The notes beneath the pieces are model-generated. The model did no database searches. It had not been told where the DNA came from and saw nothing but the letters and a program-made list of their open reading frames with translations. Source: Microlunatus sagamiharensis (GTDB taxonomy: Bacteria > Actinomycetota > Actinomycetes > Propionibacteriales > Propionibacteriaceae). Taken from it: DNA of 64,000 bases. The stretch covers positions 1,984,001 to 2,048,000 of the forward strand of contig NZ_LT629799.1 of NCBI RefSeq assembly GCF_900105785.1, read 5' to 3'. Shown piece by piece: positions 15,854-24,737 of the stretch. A program made the translations under genes and the position numbers. Each line of letters starts with the position of its first letter. Position 1 is the first letter of the stretch.

Positions 15854-16498
15854 TCAGCGCGCGAGGCCCTTGGGCGTCGCCGTCACGACCACGTTGCTGT
15901 CGTAGCCGCCCGCGCCGCGCCGGTACTGCCCGCCGCAGGTGATGAGCACCAGGTGCGGGTCGCCGGTCTGGTCGAAGGCCGCGCTGCCCGTGGCGAGCGC
16001 GTCCTTCTTGATCGTGCGGACCGAGGTGACCGCGTACGCCAGGTGGTGCCCGTCGGCGCCCCGGAGCGTGATCGTGTCGCCCTTCTCGACCCTCAGCAGC
16101 CGGGCGAAGAAGCCGAGCCCCTCGGTGGCCGAGTCGACGTGCCCGGCGATCACCGTGTTGCCGAAGGGGTCGCCGGCCCGCGCGCTGCCGTCCCACCAGC
16201 CGACGTGCTGCACGTTCTCCGGCACGGCGAGCTCGCCGTCGCGCGTGACCGCGGGCTCGACCGGCGCGGCGGCGCCGGCCGGGAGGTCGACGCGGGTCGG
16301 GACGAAGGTGACCCGGTTGCTGGCGGCCGGGGTGCCGACCGAGGCCGGCGGCGCCGGTCCGTCCGAGGCGGCCGGGCTGGACGGCGCGGCGCTCGCGGAC
16401 GCCACAGGCGCGGCCGCCGGGGCGCCGCACGCCGTCACCGACGCGACGAGCGCGAGGAGCCCGGCAGCGGCCGCCGTACGCAGGGAGGTGGGGCTCAA
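15854..16498 (-). CDS. Class F sortase (lipoprotein)
   Basis: The 214-residue protein starts at TTG 16498, overlapping the upstream stop (TTGA). Residues 8-23 are hydrophobic and end in a lipobox with Cys24 (VTAC), so it should be membrane-anchored as a lipoprotein. A Ser/Ala/Pro-rich spacer (25-60) precedes the sortase barrel. Catalytic His120 (IAGHVDS), Cys188 (LITCGGQ) and Arg193/194 (YRRG) are intact. Class F sortases are actinobacterial transpeptidases of uncertain substrate; no LPxTG-type substrate is obvious nearby. It is coupled to the DUF4397 gene, a pairing seen repeatedly in actinobacteria. Confidence 0.88.
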   Translation of the reverse strand: MSPTSLRTAAAAGLLALVASVTACGAPAAAPVASASAAPSSPAASDGPAPPASVGTPAASNRVTFVPTRVDLPAGAAAPVEPAVTRDGELAVPENVQHVGWWDGSARAGDPFGNTVIAGHVDSATEGLGFFARLLRVEKGDTITLRGADGHHLAYAVTSVRTIKKDALATGSAAFDQTGDPHLVLITCGGQYRRGAGGYDSNVVVTATPKGLAR

Positions 16499-17262
16499 CG
16501 AGTCAGCCGGGCGAGGAACCGCACGGCCCCTGCCGCCTCGCCGCCGGTGCCGGTGTCGACCTTGTCGGGCCGCTTCGAGCCGGACGAGCCGGTCGCCAGG
16601 ACGTGGACGGCGACGTTCATCGTGTTCTTCTCGGGGTCGCCGAGCGCGTAGACGCGGTTCACCGCGCCGCCCTTGACGGTGAGGCTCACCGGGCCGAGGT
16701 AGACCGGCGACTTCTTGCCGGTCGGGGTGATGGCGACCTTGTAGGTCGCGACGGGGACGGTCAGGTCGAGGGACTGACCGTTGGCGACGTCGGAGAAGAG
16801 CACCTTGCCGTTGACGCGGATGTCGGCCGCGGGGACGGTGGCGGTGTGCGCGACGACGAGCTCCGCCTTGCCGCGGGGGACGCTCGAGGTGTCGTTGCGG
16901 AAGACGGTCACCGTGGGGTCGGTCGAGCCGCCCTCGGGCAGGTGCACGACGACGTCCCAGCTCGAGCGCGCCTTGACGTCGAAGGACCGGCTGAGCAGCT
17001 CGGTGCCGCCGTCGCTGAAGGTGACCTCGCGCGAGCCCGGGTCGACCTTGAAGGGCCCGACGACGGCGGCCGTCTTGACCCCCTTGGCGACGGTCTTCCC
17101 GTCGACGGCGACGTCGACGCTGCGTCCGGGCAGGCCCTGGACGACGTAGACGTCGGCGGAGCCGGCGGCGAAGCTGGGTCCGGCGGTCAGGCCCGCCAGC
17201 CCGACGGTGGCGCCCAGCAGCACCACGAGCGTGAGCAGCCGGCGCAGAGCGCGTGCAGTCAT
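16495..17262 (-). CDS. Secreted DUF4397 domain protein
   Basis: The 255-residue protein has a signal peptide (residues 1-32, ending SFAAG) and two DUF4397 repeats: the first around SADVYVVQGLPGRSVDVAVDGKT's region (35-125), the second around ELVVAHTATVPAADIRVNGK's region (135-225). Beta-rich DUF4397 domains occur in secreted and surface proteins. A strong GGGGGGAC ribosome-binding site precedes the ATG. The gene overlaps the class F sortase by four bases. The C-terminus ends GAVRFLARLTR with no LPxTG motif or membrane anchor, so it is not a classical sortase substrate. It could instead be an accessory or chaperone for the enzyme. Confidence 0.85.
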   Translation of the reverse strand: MTARALRRLLTLVVLLGATVGLAGLTAGPSFAAGSADVYVVQGLPGRSVDVAVDGKTVAKGVKTAAVVGPFKVDPGSREVTFSDGGTELLSRSFDVKARSSWDVVVHLPEGGSTDPTVTVFRNDTSSVPRGKAELVVAHTATVPAADIRVNGKVLFSDVANGQSLDLTVPVATYKVAITPTGKKSPVYLGPVSLTVKGGAVNRVYALGDPEKNTMNVAVHVLATGSSGSKRPDKVDTGTGGEAAGAVRFLARLTR

Positions 17263-17415
17263 CGGACGTCCCCCCGAGGTCCTCGTCGGTGCCCCCCGGC
17301 ACCGTGGCCCGAGGTTACGCGCCGCCGGCGGGGCCTGCAGCCGGTCGAGATATGTGCACCGCTCGTATCAGCCTGCGCTCAGGCTCGGCCCCGCCCGGCT
17401 CCGGAAGGGCGCGGG

Positions 17416-17421
17416 TAGCGT
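17416..17421 (+). promoter_or_regulatory. -10 box of a leaderless promoter for the aldo/keto reductase
   Basis: TAGCGT lies seven bases before ATG 17429. No ribosome-binding site is seen. Confidence 0.5.
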
Positions 17422-17428
17422 GGCGATC

Positions 17429-18334
17429 ATGACCACGGACGCCTCCGCCTCCTCCTCCGGGCTCGCCGGCACCTACGACCTCGCCGGCTACCAGGTCCAC
17501 CGCATCGGCTTCGGCGCCATGCAGCTCCCCGGCCCCGGCGTGATGGGTCCGCCGAAGGACCACGACACGGCGGTCGCCGTGCTGCGCCGTGCGGTCGACG
17601 CCGGCGTGAACCACATCGACACCGCCCAGTTCTACGGTCCCGACGTCTCCAACGAGCTGATCCGCGAGGCGCTGCACCCGTACGCCGACGACCTCGCGAT
17701 CGTCTCGAAGGTGGGAGCCCGTCGCGACGCCAAGGGCCAGTGGCTCCCGGCCCTGACGCCGGCCGACATCCGCGAGGACGTCGAGACCAACCTGCGCACC
17801 CTGGGCATCGAGCGGCTCGCCGCGGTGAACCTGCGGCTGCAGGAGCACCCCGTCCCCGGGCAGGCGCCGCTGGAGGACCTGCTGGGCGCGATGGTCACCC
17901 TGCGCGAGGACGGCCTCATCGCCGGCGTCGGCATCTCCACCGCCACGCGTGACCAGGTCGTGCAGGCGATCGAGCAGGCCGACGTCGTCACCGTGCAGAA
18001 CGCGTACGGCGTCCTCGCCCGCGGCGACGAGGACGTGCTGCGCCTCTGCTCCGACCACGGCATCTCCTACGTGCCCTACTTCCCGCTCGGCGGCGCCTTC
18101 CCGGGCATGCCGAAGGTCGTCGAGGACGAGGTCGTGCAGGCCGTCGCGGCCGAGGTCGGCGCCACGCCCGCCCAGGTCGGGCTCGCCTGGCTGCTGGCCC
18201 ACGACGACAGCGTCCTGCTTATCCCGGGGACGTCGTCGCTCGCGCACCTCGAGGAGAACCTCGCCGTGGCCGGCGTGACGCTCTCCGAGGAGCAGGTCGC
18301 CCGCCTCGACGCGATCGCCGCGCCGGAGGCCTGA
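17429..18334 (+). CDS. Aldo/keto reductase family oxidoreductase
   Basis: The 301-residue protein has the (beta/alpha)8 aldo/keto reductase pattern: GFGAMQLPG near 28-35, Asp64 and Tyr69 in NHIDTAQFYG, Lys94 in IVSKVG, and the NADP-binding LLIPGTSSLAHLEENLA near the C-terminus. It should reduce aldehydes or ketones with NADPH in the cytoplasm. The C-terminal EEQVARLDAI is also typical. The substrate is unknown. It stands alone, divergent from DUF4397 and convergent with the PHP gene 6 bases away. Confidence 0.9.
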   Translation: MTTDASASSSGLAGTYDLAGYQVHRIGFGAMQLPGPGVMGPPKDHDTAVAVLRRAVDAGVNHIDTAQFYGPDVSNELIREALHPYADDLAIVSKVGARRDAKGQWLPALTPADIREDVETNLRTLGIERLAAVNLRLQEHPVPGQAPLEDLLGAMVTLREDGLIAGVGISTATRDQVVQAIEQADVVTVQNAYGVLARGDEDVLRLCSDHGISYVPYFPLGGAFPGMPKVVEDEVVQAVAAEVGATPAQVGLAWLLAHDDSVLLIPGTSSLAHLEENLAVAGVTLSEEQVARLDAIAAPEA

Positions 18335-18340
18335 CCGGGC

Positions 18341-19183
18341 TCAGACGGCGACGCGCAGCCGGAGGCGGAGCTCGTCGTAGACCTCGGGGCGGGTCGTGTT
18401 CACCCCGAGGTCGTGGTCGGTCTTGCCGGTGCCGTGGTAGTCGCTCGAGCCGGTGCCGAGCACGCCCAGCTCGTCGACCAGGCGCCACAGCCGGGCGCGG
18501 GCGTCCGCGTCGTGGTCCTGGTGGTCGACCTCGATGCCGTCGAGGTGGTGCTCGGCGACGAGCTCGGCGAGGTAGTCCGGCGGCAGCAGCCCCTCCCGGC
18601 CCCGGCCCCAGGGGTGGGCGATCACCGCGACGCCGCCCGCGGCGTGGACGAGGTCGATGCCGTGCGCGACCTCGATCGCGTAGCGCGCCACGTGCGCGGG
18701 CCCGCCGTCGGCGAGGAAGCGGTCGAACGCCTCGCGCCGGTCGGCGACCCAGCCGGCCTCCACGAGCGCGTCCGCGATGTGGGGGCGCCCCACCGACGGC
18801 GACGAGCCGACCTGCGCCATCACCTGCTCCTCGGTCACGGGCACCCCGAGCCCCTCGAGCAGGTCGAGCACCGGGCGCAGCCGCCCTGTGCGGCCCTCGC
18901 GCACCCGGACCATCTCCTGCGCGAGCGCGGCCGCCTCGGGGTCGGCGCCGTACGCGAGCAGGTGCACGCTCTGGTGCTCGTGCGAGCAGGAGAGCTCGAG
19001 GCCACGCACGACCTCGACGCCGTGGTCGCGGCCGGCGGCGACCGCGCGGTCCAGCCCGTCGAACGTGTCGTGGTCGGTCAGCGCGACCACGTCGAGGCCG
19101 GCCTTTGCGGCCGCGACGACGAGCTCGGCCGGGGTGTCGGTGCCGTCGGAGACGTTCGAGTGCGTGTGGAGGTCGATCCGCAT
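18341..19183 (-). CDS. PHP-domain phosphoesterase (RNase AM/YciV-like)
   Basis: The 280-residue protein opens with the PHP metal motif MRIDLHTHSNVSDGT (His6, His8, Asp13). It continues with LTDHDTFDGL, a mid-protein VIAHPWGRG and a C-terminal GSSDYHG, all metal-binding segments of the trinuclear PHP site. Its length and spacing match 3',5'-nucleoside bisphosphate phosphatase / 5'-3' RNase AM (YciV, TrpH family) rather than polymerase or histidinol-phosphatase PHP proteins. It should degrade pAp or short RNA ends. It ends 6 bases from the aldo/keto reductase stop and starts 52 bases from the stop of NAD-GDH. Confidence 0.85.
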   Translation of the reverse strand: MRIDLHTHSNVSDGTDTPAELVVAAAKAGLDVVALTDHDTFDGLDRAVAAGRDHGVEVVRGLELSCSHEHQSVHLLAYGADPEAAALAQEMVRVREGRTGRLRPVLDLLEGLGVPVTEEQVMAQVGSSPSVGRPHIADALVEAGWVADRREAFDRFLADGGPAHVARYAIEVAHGIDLVHAAGGVAVIAHPWGRGREGLLPPDYLAELVAEHHLDGIEVDHQDHDADARARLWRLVDELGVLGTGSSDYHGTGKTDHDLGVNTTRPEVYDELRLRLRVAV

Positions 19184-19234
19184 GGCTCCAGACCTACCAC
19201 GCGGGTCGAACGCCCCCGCCCTCTGGACGAGCCG

Positions 19235-22200
19235 TCAGTCGACCAGGCCCCGCACCACCCGCAGCGCGACCGACGCCTTGGCCAGGTCGGTCGTGCCGGT
19301 CAACGCCGAGCGCAGGGTCGCCCGCGCCTGCGCCACGCCCGGCGTCCCGCGCTCCCAGGCCGCCACCAGGTCCGCGGCGGTGTCCACCGACTCGTCGGCG
19401 AGGCTCGCCGAGTGGTCGGAACCTTCACCGACCACCTGCGCGGTCAGCCGCGCGTGCGCGGAGTGCAGGTCGTCGCGCAGCGCGGCCCGGGCCATGGTCG
19501 ACCAGCGGTCCTGGCGTGGCAGCGCCGTCACCCGGGCGACGAGGCGGTCCAGGCCGAGGCGCTGGGCCAGGTCGAAGTGCACCCGGGCCACCACCGTCGG
19601 GTCGAGGTCCTCGCGCCGCGCGGTCGTGACCGCCGACAGCGAGCCCCAGGCGGCCGGCAGCACGGCCACGTCGGCGGCCAGGTCATCGGGCACGCCGGCC
19701 GCGCGCAGCTCCTCGGCGCGCTCGGCCACGGCCGCCGCTTCCCGCTCCCCCAGCGTGCCGGGCAGCGACGCGACGACCGCGCGGACGCCGGGCGCCAGCT
19801 CCTCGACGATCGCCGAGATGCGCAGCGGGCGCGGACGCTCGTTGACCAGCCAGCGGGCGACCCGCTCCACCGACGTGCGCACGACGAGGCGCATGCGGGT
19901 CTGCACGTCGGCGGGCACGGCGTGGTCGAGGCGGGCGATCCGCTCCTCCAGCCCGGCCGCGCCGAAGAGCTCGCGCGCCGCGATGTGGGCCTGCACCAGC
20001 TCGGGCGCCGTCGCGCCGGTCTCGCTGGACAGCCGGTGGAAGCAGGTGATGCCGGCGGTGTCGACGAAGCGGTTGACCACGACCGTGGTGACGATCTCGC
20101 GGTGCAGCCGGTGGCTGCGCATCTGCGCGGTCCACGCCCCGCGCAGCGCCGGCGGGAAGTAGTCGACGAGCCGGTCGGCCAGGTCCGGGTCGTCGGGCAG
20201 CTCGCTGCGCCCGACCTCGTCGGAGAGGACGATCTTGGTGTACGCGAGCAGCACGGCGAGCTCGGGCGAGGTGAGACCGCGGTCCTTGGCGCGTCGAGCG
20301 TCGAGCGTCTCCTCGTCGGGGAGGAACTCGATCTCGCGGTCGATGAGCCCGTGCTCCTCGAGCCGGTCGATCCACTCCCCGTGCACCCGCGCCATGTCGG
20401 CGGCCTGCGCCTCGGCGTTGGCGAGCGCGAGGTTCTGCGACACGTTGTGGGCCAGCACGAGCTGCGCCACGTCGTCGGTCATCGACGCCAGCAGCCGCAG
20501 GCGCTCCTGCGGCGCCAGCGAACCGTCCTCGACGTCTGGCGCCAGCAGGATCTTGATGTTGACCTCGTGGTCGGAGGTGTCGACGCCGGCCGAGTTGTCG
20601 ATGAAGTCGGTGTTGATCTTGCCGCCGCGGGTGGCGTACTCGATGCGTCCGAGCTGGGTGAGCCCGAGGTTGCCGCCCTCGCCGACGCAGCGGGCGCGCA
20701 GGTCCGCACCGTCCACCCGCAGCCCGTCGTTGGCCCGGTCGCCGACCGCGGCGTCGGTCTCGGTCGAGGCCTTGACGTAGGTGCCGATGCCGCCGTTCCA
20801 CAGCAGGTCGACGGGCGCCTTGAGCGCGGCGCTGATCAACGACGTCGGGTCGAGGGCCGTGACGCCCTCCGCCAGCCCGAGCGCCCGGCGTACCGGCTCG
20901 CTCACCGGCACCGACTTGAGCGTGCGCGGGTAGACGCCGCCGCCCGCGGAGATCAGCGAGGCGTCGTAGTCGGCCCAGCTCGAGCGCGGCAGCCCGAAGA
21001 GCCGGCGCCGCTCGGCGAAGCTGCGCGCGGGGTCCGGGTCGGGGTCGAGGAAGACGTGGCGGTGGTCGAAGGCGGCGACGAGCCGGACGTGCTCGGAGAG
21101 CAGCATGCCGTTGCCGAAGACGTCGCCGCTCATGTCGCCGATGCCGACGCAGGTGAAGTCGTCGGCGTCGGGGTCGATCCCGAGCTCGCGGAAGTGGCGC
21201 ACGACCGACTCCCAGGCGCCGCGCGCGGTGATGCCCATCGCCTTGTGGTCGTAGCCGACCGAGCCGCCCGAGGCGAAGGCGTCGCCGAGCCAGAAGCCCT
21301 CGTCGAGGGCGATCTGGTTGGCCGTGTCGGAGAAGGTCGCGGTGCCCTTGTCGGCGGCGACGACGAGGTAGGGGTCGTCGCCGTCGTGGCGCACGACGTC
21401 CGGCGGCGGCACGACCTGCTGGGCCTCGCCGGAGCCGACGAGGTTGTCGGTCACGTCGAGCAGGCTGGCGATGAAGACCTTGTAGCAGGCCACGCCCTCG
21501 GCCAGCCAGGCGTCGCGGTCCACCGAGGGGTCGGGCAGCCGCCGCGGCACGAAGCCGCCCTTGGCCCCGGTCGGCACGATGACGGTGTTCTTGACCGTCT
21601 GCGCCTTGACCAGCCCGAGGATCTCGGTGCGGAAGTCCTCGGCGCGGTCCGACCACCGCAGCCCGCCGCGAGCGACCGCGCCGAAGCGCAGGTGCGTGCC
21701 CTCCACGCGCGGCGAGTGCACGAAGATCTCGTACGCGGGGCGCGGCTCGGGCAGGTCCGGCACCTCGCGCGGCCGGAGCTTCAGCGCCAGCGCCGGGCGT
21801 CCCGCGCGGTAGAAGTTCGTCCGCACGAGGGCGCGCAGCACCGCCAGGAACGAACGGACGATCTTGTCCTGGTCGAGGCTGGAGACGTCGTCGAGCGCCG
21901 TCTCCACGGCCGCCCCGAGCTCGGCCGCGCGGGCGGTCCGCTCGGGCAGCGACAGCCCCGACGCCGGGTCGAAGCGCACCGCGAAGAGCTCGAAGAGGCG
22001 CCGGGCGATGGCGGTGTTCGCGACGAGCGCCTGGGCCATGTAGGTCTGGCTGTAGGAGACGCCGCCCTGGCGCAGGTAGTGGCCGACGGTCCGCAGCACG
22101 CTGACCTCGCGCCAGCCGAGGCCGGCGGCCATGACCAGCGCGCAGAAGGCGTCGGACTCGGCCTCGCCCTCGTACGCGGCCCGGAACGCGGCGACGAACC

Positions 22201-24160
22201 GCTGCCGCCCGGCCTCGTCCCAGTCGCGCGCCACGGCCTCGCGCCCGCCCGGCACCCGCAGCCCGAAGTCGTAGATCCAGGCCCGGTCGGTCCCGCCCGC
22301 CTCGAGCTCGTAGGGACGCTCGTCGATGACGTCGACGCCGAGGCGGGTCAGGTGCGGCAGCAGCTGCGAGAGCGAGAGCGACACGTCGCGGCGGAAGATC
22401 TTGAGGCGCAGGTCGGCCTCGTCGTCGGCCCGGTCGGGGGCGTAGAGGGCGAGGGCCATGTCGGCCCCGCTCTCCAGGTCGGCCAGCGCGACGAGGTCGA
22501 GGCGGCCCTGGCGCGGGGAGTAGTCCTCCTTGTAGCCCTCGGGCAGCGCGCGCAGCAGGGTCCCGAGCCGGTCGGCGGCCGGGGTGCCGCTCAGCAGGTC
22601 GGCGAACTCGTCGTCCCAGGTCCGCGTCGCCGCGGTGAGGTCGCGCTCGAGCCCGCGCAGGTCGATGGCCGAGCCGAGCGCCTCCGGCGTCCGGCGCGCC
22701 GGCATCCGCACGACGACGTGCAGCCGCGCCAGCACGGCGTCGGTGACGCGCGCGCTGTCGTCGATGCTCGCCCCGCCCAGGCGGTCGAGCAGCACCTGCT
22801 CCATCTTGCGGCGCACCGTGCCGGTGTAGCGGTCGCGCGGCAGGTAGACGAGGCAGGAGACGAAGCGCCCGTACGGGTCGGCGCGCGTGAAGATGCGGAC
22901 CTGGCGGCGCTCCTTGAGGTGCGCGATCCGCTCGACCGTCTCCGAGAGCTCGGGGACGGGGGTCTGGAAGAGCTCGTCGCGGGGGTAGGTCTCCAAGGTG
23001 TCGACGACCGCCTTGCCGCCGTGGCTGGCCCGGTCGTAGCCGGAGCGCTCGAGCACCGCCTGCGCCTTCTGCCGCAGCACCGGCACCCGGGCGACGCTCT
23101 CGGAGTAGGCCGTCGTCGAGAAGAGCCCGAGGAAGCGGTGCTCGCCGACGACGCGGCCCTCGGCGTCGAAGCGGCGCAGCCCGATGTAGTCGAGGTAGGC
23201 GGGGCGGTGCACCCGCGAGCGCGTGTCGGCCTTGGTGACCACGAGCAGCGCGGGCGGGCCGTCGAGCCGCGGCAACGCCGCGAAGCCTCCGGCGGCCTCG
23301 CCCTCGCGGAGGATGCCGAGGCCGGTGCCCTCGACCGGCTCGTACGCGGCGTCCTCGCCGCTGCCGGTCAGGGCGTAGTCACGGGCGCCCAGGAACGTGA
23401 AGTGGTTGTCGCTCAGCCAGTCGAGCAGCTCGCGGGCCTGGTCGGCCTCGCCGCCGGCACCGCCGCGCGGACCGCTCCCGGCGACCTCCTCGGCGAGCTC
23501 GCGCGACACCGCGACCGCACGCTCGGCCATGGGCTCCCAGTCAACCACCGCGAGCCCGACGAGGTCGAGCACCTCGTGCACACCCCGCTCGAGGTCGGCC
23601 CCGGCTACGTCCTCGGACCCGAGCCGGGCCGGCGGCAGCAGCTCGAGGTGCATCCAGGACTCGTGCAGGGTGGCCGGCTGCTCGGCCGCCTCGGCCGACC
23701 GTATGAGGCGGCTCAGCCGGCCCCCGGCGTCGCGCAGCACGAGGAACTGGGGGTGGAACACCTCGCGGATCGTCCAGCCCTGGCGCAGCACCTCGATGGT
23801 CACCGAGTCGACGAGGAAGGGGAGGTCGTCGGTCACGACCTGCAGCACCGTGGCGCCCCCGACGCCGTCCGGGGTGTCCTCGCTGCCGCGGCGGCCGACG
23901 ACGCGGACGACGTCCTGGCCGGGCTCGCGCACGAGGGCCGCGCGGTAGTGGCTCTCCACGACCGACAGCAGGTCGGAGACCGTGCGGTCCTCGAGGTCGG
24001 AGGGGTCGACGTGGCGGAAGTAGTGCGCCATGAACGTCGCCACGGCCTCGGGGTCCTGGCCCAGCTCGCTGGCCACCGCCCGGCCCGCGTCGGCCACCGC
24101 CGCGATCTTGTCGGTCTTGTCCTGCTCGAGCCCGACCTCGTACGTCGTCACCACACCCAT
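19235..24160 (-). CDS. NAD-specific glutamate dehydrogenase, 180-kDa class
   Basis: The 1641-residue product has the length of the large bacterial NAD-GDHs. The central dehydrogenase segment contains RGGLRWSDR, then the substrate-Lys motif PTGAKGGF, and a later GIGDMSGDVFGNGML nucleotide-binding region. N- and C-terminal ~500-residue regions are the regulatory ACT-like and helical domains of this class. It converts glutamate and NAD+ to 2-oxoglutarate, ammonia and NADH, mainly catabolically. That is a useful outlet for glutamate made by the pyroglutamate regulon at 45-52 kb (inference). ATG 24160 was chosen; the open frame continues to 24274 but has no better signal there. Confidence 0.95.
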   Translation of the reverse strand: MGVVTTYEVGLEQDKTDKIAAVADAGRAVASELGQDPEAVATFMAHYFRHVDPSDLEDRTVSDLLSVVESHYRAALVREPGQDVVRVVGRRGSEDTPDGVGGATVLQVVTDDLPFLVDSVTIEVLRQGWTIREVFHPQFLVLRDAGGRLSRLIRSAEAAEQPATLHESWMHLELLPPARLGSEDVAGADLERGVHEVLDLVGLAVVDWEPMAERAVAVSRELAEEVAGSGPRGGAGGEADQARELLDWLSDNHFTFLGARDYALTGSGEDAAYEPVEGTGLGILREGEAAGGFAALPRLDGPPALLVVTKADTRSRVHRPAYLDYIGLRRFDAEGRVVGEHRFLGLFSTTAYSESVARVPVLRQKAQAVLERSGYDRASHGGKAVVDTLETYPRDELFQTPVPELSETVERIAHLKERRQVRIFTRADPYGRFVSCLVYLPRDRYTGTVRRKMEQVLLDRLGGASIDDSARVTDAVLARLHVVVRMPARRTPEALGSAIDLRGLERDLTAATRTWDDEFADLLSGTPAADRLGTLLRALPEGYKEDYSPRQGRLDLVALADLESGADMALALYAPDRADDEADLRLKIFRRDVSLSLSQLLPHLTRLGVDVIDERPYELEAGGTDRAWIYDFGLRVPGGREAVARDWDEAGRQRFVAAFRAAYEGEAESDAFCALVMAAGLGWREVSVLRTVGHYLRQGGVSYSQTYMAQALVANTAIARRLFELFAVRFDPASGLSLPERTARAAELGAAVETALDDVSSLDQDKIVRSFLAVLRALVRTNFYRAGRPALALKLRPREVPDLPEPRPAYEIFVHSPRVEGTHLRFGAVARGGLRWSDRAEDFRTEILGLVKAQTVKNTVIVPTGAKGGFVPRRLPDPSVDRDAWLAEGVACYKVFIASLLDVTDNLVGSGEAQQVVPPPDVVRHDGDDPYLVVAADKGTATFSDTANQIALDEGFWLGDAFASGGSVGYDHKAMGITARGAWESVVRHFRELGIDPDADDFTCVGIGDMSGDVFGNGMLLSEHVRLVAAFDHRHVFLDPDPDPARSFAERRRLFGLPRSSWADYDASLISAGGGVYPRTLKSVPVSEPVRRALGLAEGVTALDPTSLISAALKAPVDLLWNGGIGTYVKASTETDAAVGDRANDGLRVDGADLRARCVGEGGNLGLTQLGRIEYATRGGKINTDFIDNSAGVDTSDHEVNIKILLAPDVEDGSLAPQERLRLLASMTDDVAQLVLAHNVSQNLALANAEAQAADMARVHGEWIDRLEEHGLIDREIEFLPDEETLDARRAKDRGLTSPELAVLLAYTKIVLSDEVGRSELPDDPDLADRLVDYFPPALRGAWTAQMRSHRLHREIVTTVVVNRFVDTAGITCFHRLSSETGATAPELVQAHIAARELFGAAGLEERIARLDHAVPADVQTRMRLVVRTSVERVARWLVNERPRPLRISAIVEELAPGVRAVVASLPGTLGEREAAAVAERAEELRAAGVPDDLAADVAVLPAAWGSLSAVTTARREDLDPTVVARVHFDLAQRLGLDRLVARVTALPRQDRWSTMARAALRDDLHSAHARLTAQVVGEGSDHSASLADESVDTAADLVAAWERGTPGVAQARATLRSALTGTTDLAKASVALRVVRGLVD

Positions 24161-24218
24161 CCGTTCACCGCTGCCGCCGCACGCCGTCGTGCGTCCCGTC
24201 CACGTTAACGGCCTCTGG

Positions 24219-24224
24219 TTGGAT
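24219..24224 (+). promoter_or_regulatory. -10-like box before the DUF2505 gene
   Basis: TTGGAT ends six bases before ATG 24231. It is weaker than others because position 2 is T, not A. Confidence 0.3.
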
Positions 24225-24230
24225 GGCGGC

Positions 24231-24713
24231 ATGGACATCTCGACCGACCTCGACTTCGCCGCCGACCCGGCCACCGTCTACGCGATGATGGTGGACCGCG
24301 GCTACCAGGAGCAGGTCTGCGTCGACAGCGAGTCGCTCCGCTCGGCGGTCGAGGTCGACGCCCCGCGGACCTGGACGTCGCGCACGCTGCCCGCGCCCGA
24401 CTCCGCGGCGCGCTTCACCGGACCCGAGCTGACGATCCTCGAGGAGACGGTCTGGGGTGAGGCGGGCCCCGACGGCTCCCGCGACGCCGACCTCCGCCTC
24501 ACCGTCGACAAGCAGCCGGTGTCGCTGAACGGCAAGCTCCGCCTGCGGCCCGGTGGCCGCGGCACCACGGTCAACCTCACCGGCGAGCTGAAGGTCAACG
24601 TCCCGCTGCTCGGCCGCAAGCTCGAGCAGGGCGCGGCCCCGGCCGTCCTGGCCGGCTTCCGCACCCAGCAGCGCGCGGGCGACCGCTGGCTCGCCGAGCA
24701 CCCGCAGGGCTGA
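24231..24713 (+). CDS. DUF2505 domain protein (START/SRPBCC-like fold)
   Basis: The 160-residue protein starts MDISTDLDFAADPATVYAMM, the usual opening of actinobacterial DUF2505 proteins: an SRPBCC-type strand followed by helix. The remaining strands include the LTVDKQPVSLNGKLRLRPGG stretch. The C-terminal helix contains LAGFRTQQRAGDRWL. The fold suggests a hydrophobic-ligand-binding cavity; function is unknown. It is divergent from NAD-GDH by 70 bases and converges on Ku. Confidence 0.8.
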   Translation: MDISTDLDFAADPATVYAMMVDRGYQEQVCVDSESLRSAVEVDAPRTWTSRTLPAPDSAARFTGPELTILEETVWGEAGPDGSRDADLRLTVDKQPVSLNGKLRLRPGGRGTTVNLTGELKVNVPLLGRKLEQGAAPAVLAGFRTQQRAGDRWLAEHPQG

Positions 24714-24737
24714 GGCCGTCCGCTCAGCCGGTCGCCG

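Noticed and set aside
15854-17302. A single long secreted protein spanning the sortase and DUF4397 region
   Set aside because: The continuous frame upstream of TTG 16498 is the shifted frame of the DUF4397 gene, which has its own signal peptide and ribosome-binding site.
18413-24208. Very long open frame on the plus strand opposite NAD-glutamate dehydrogenase
   Set aside because: It is the reverse-complement shadow of a highly biased GC-rich gene: composition is dominated by Arg, Val, Gly and His with no recognisable motif, while the minus strand encodes a full known enzyme.
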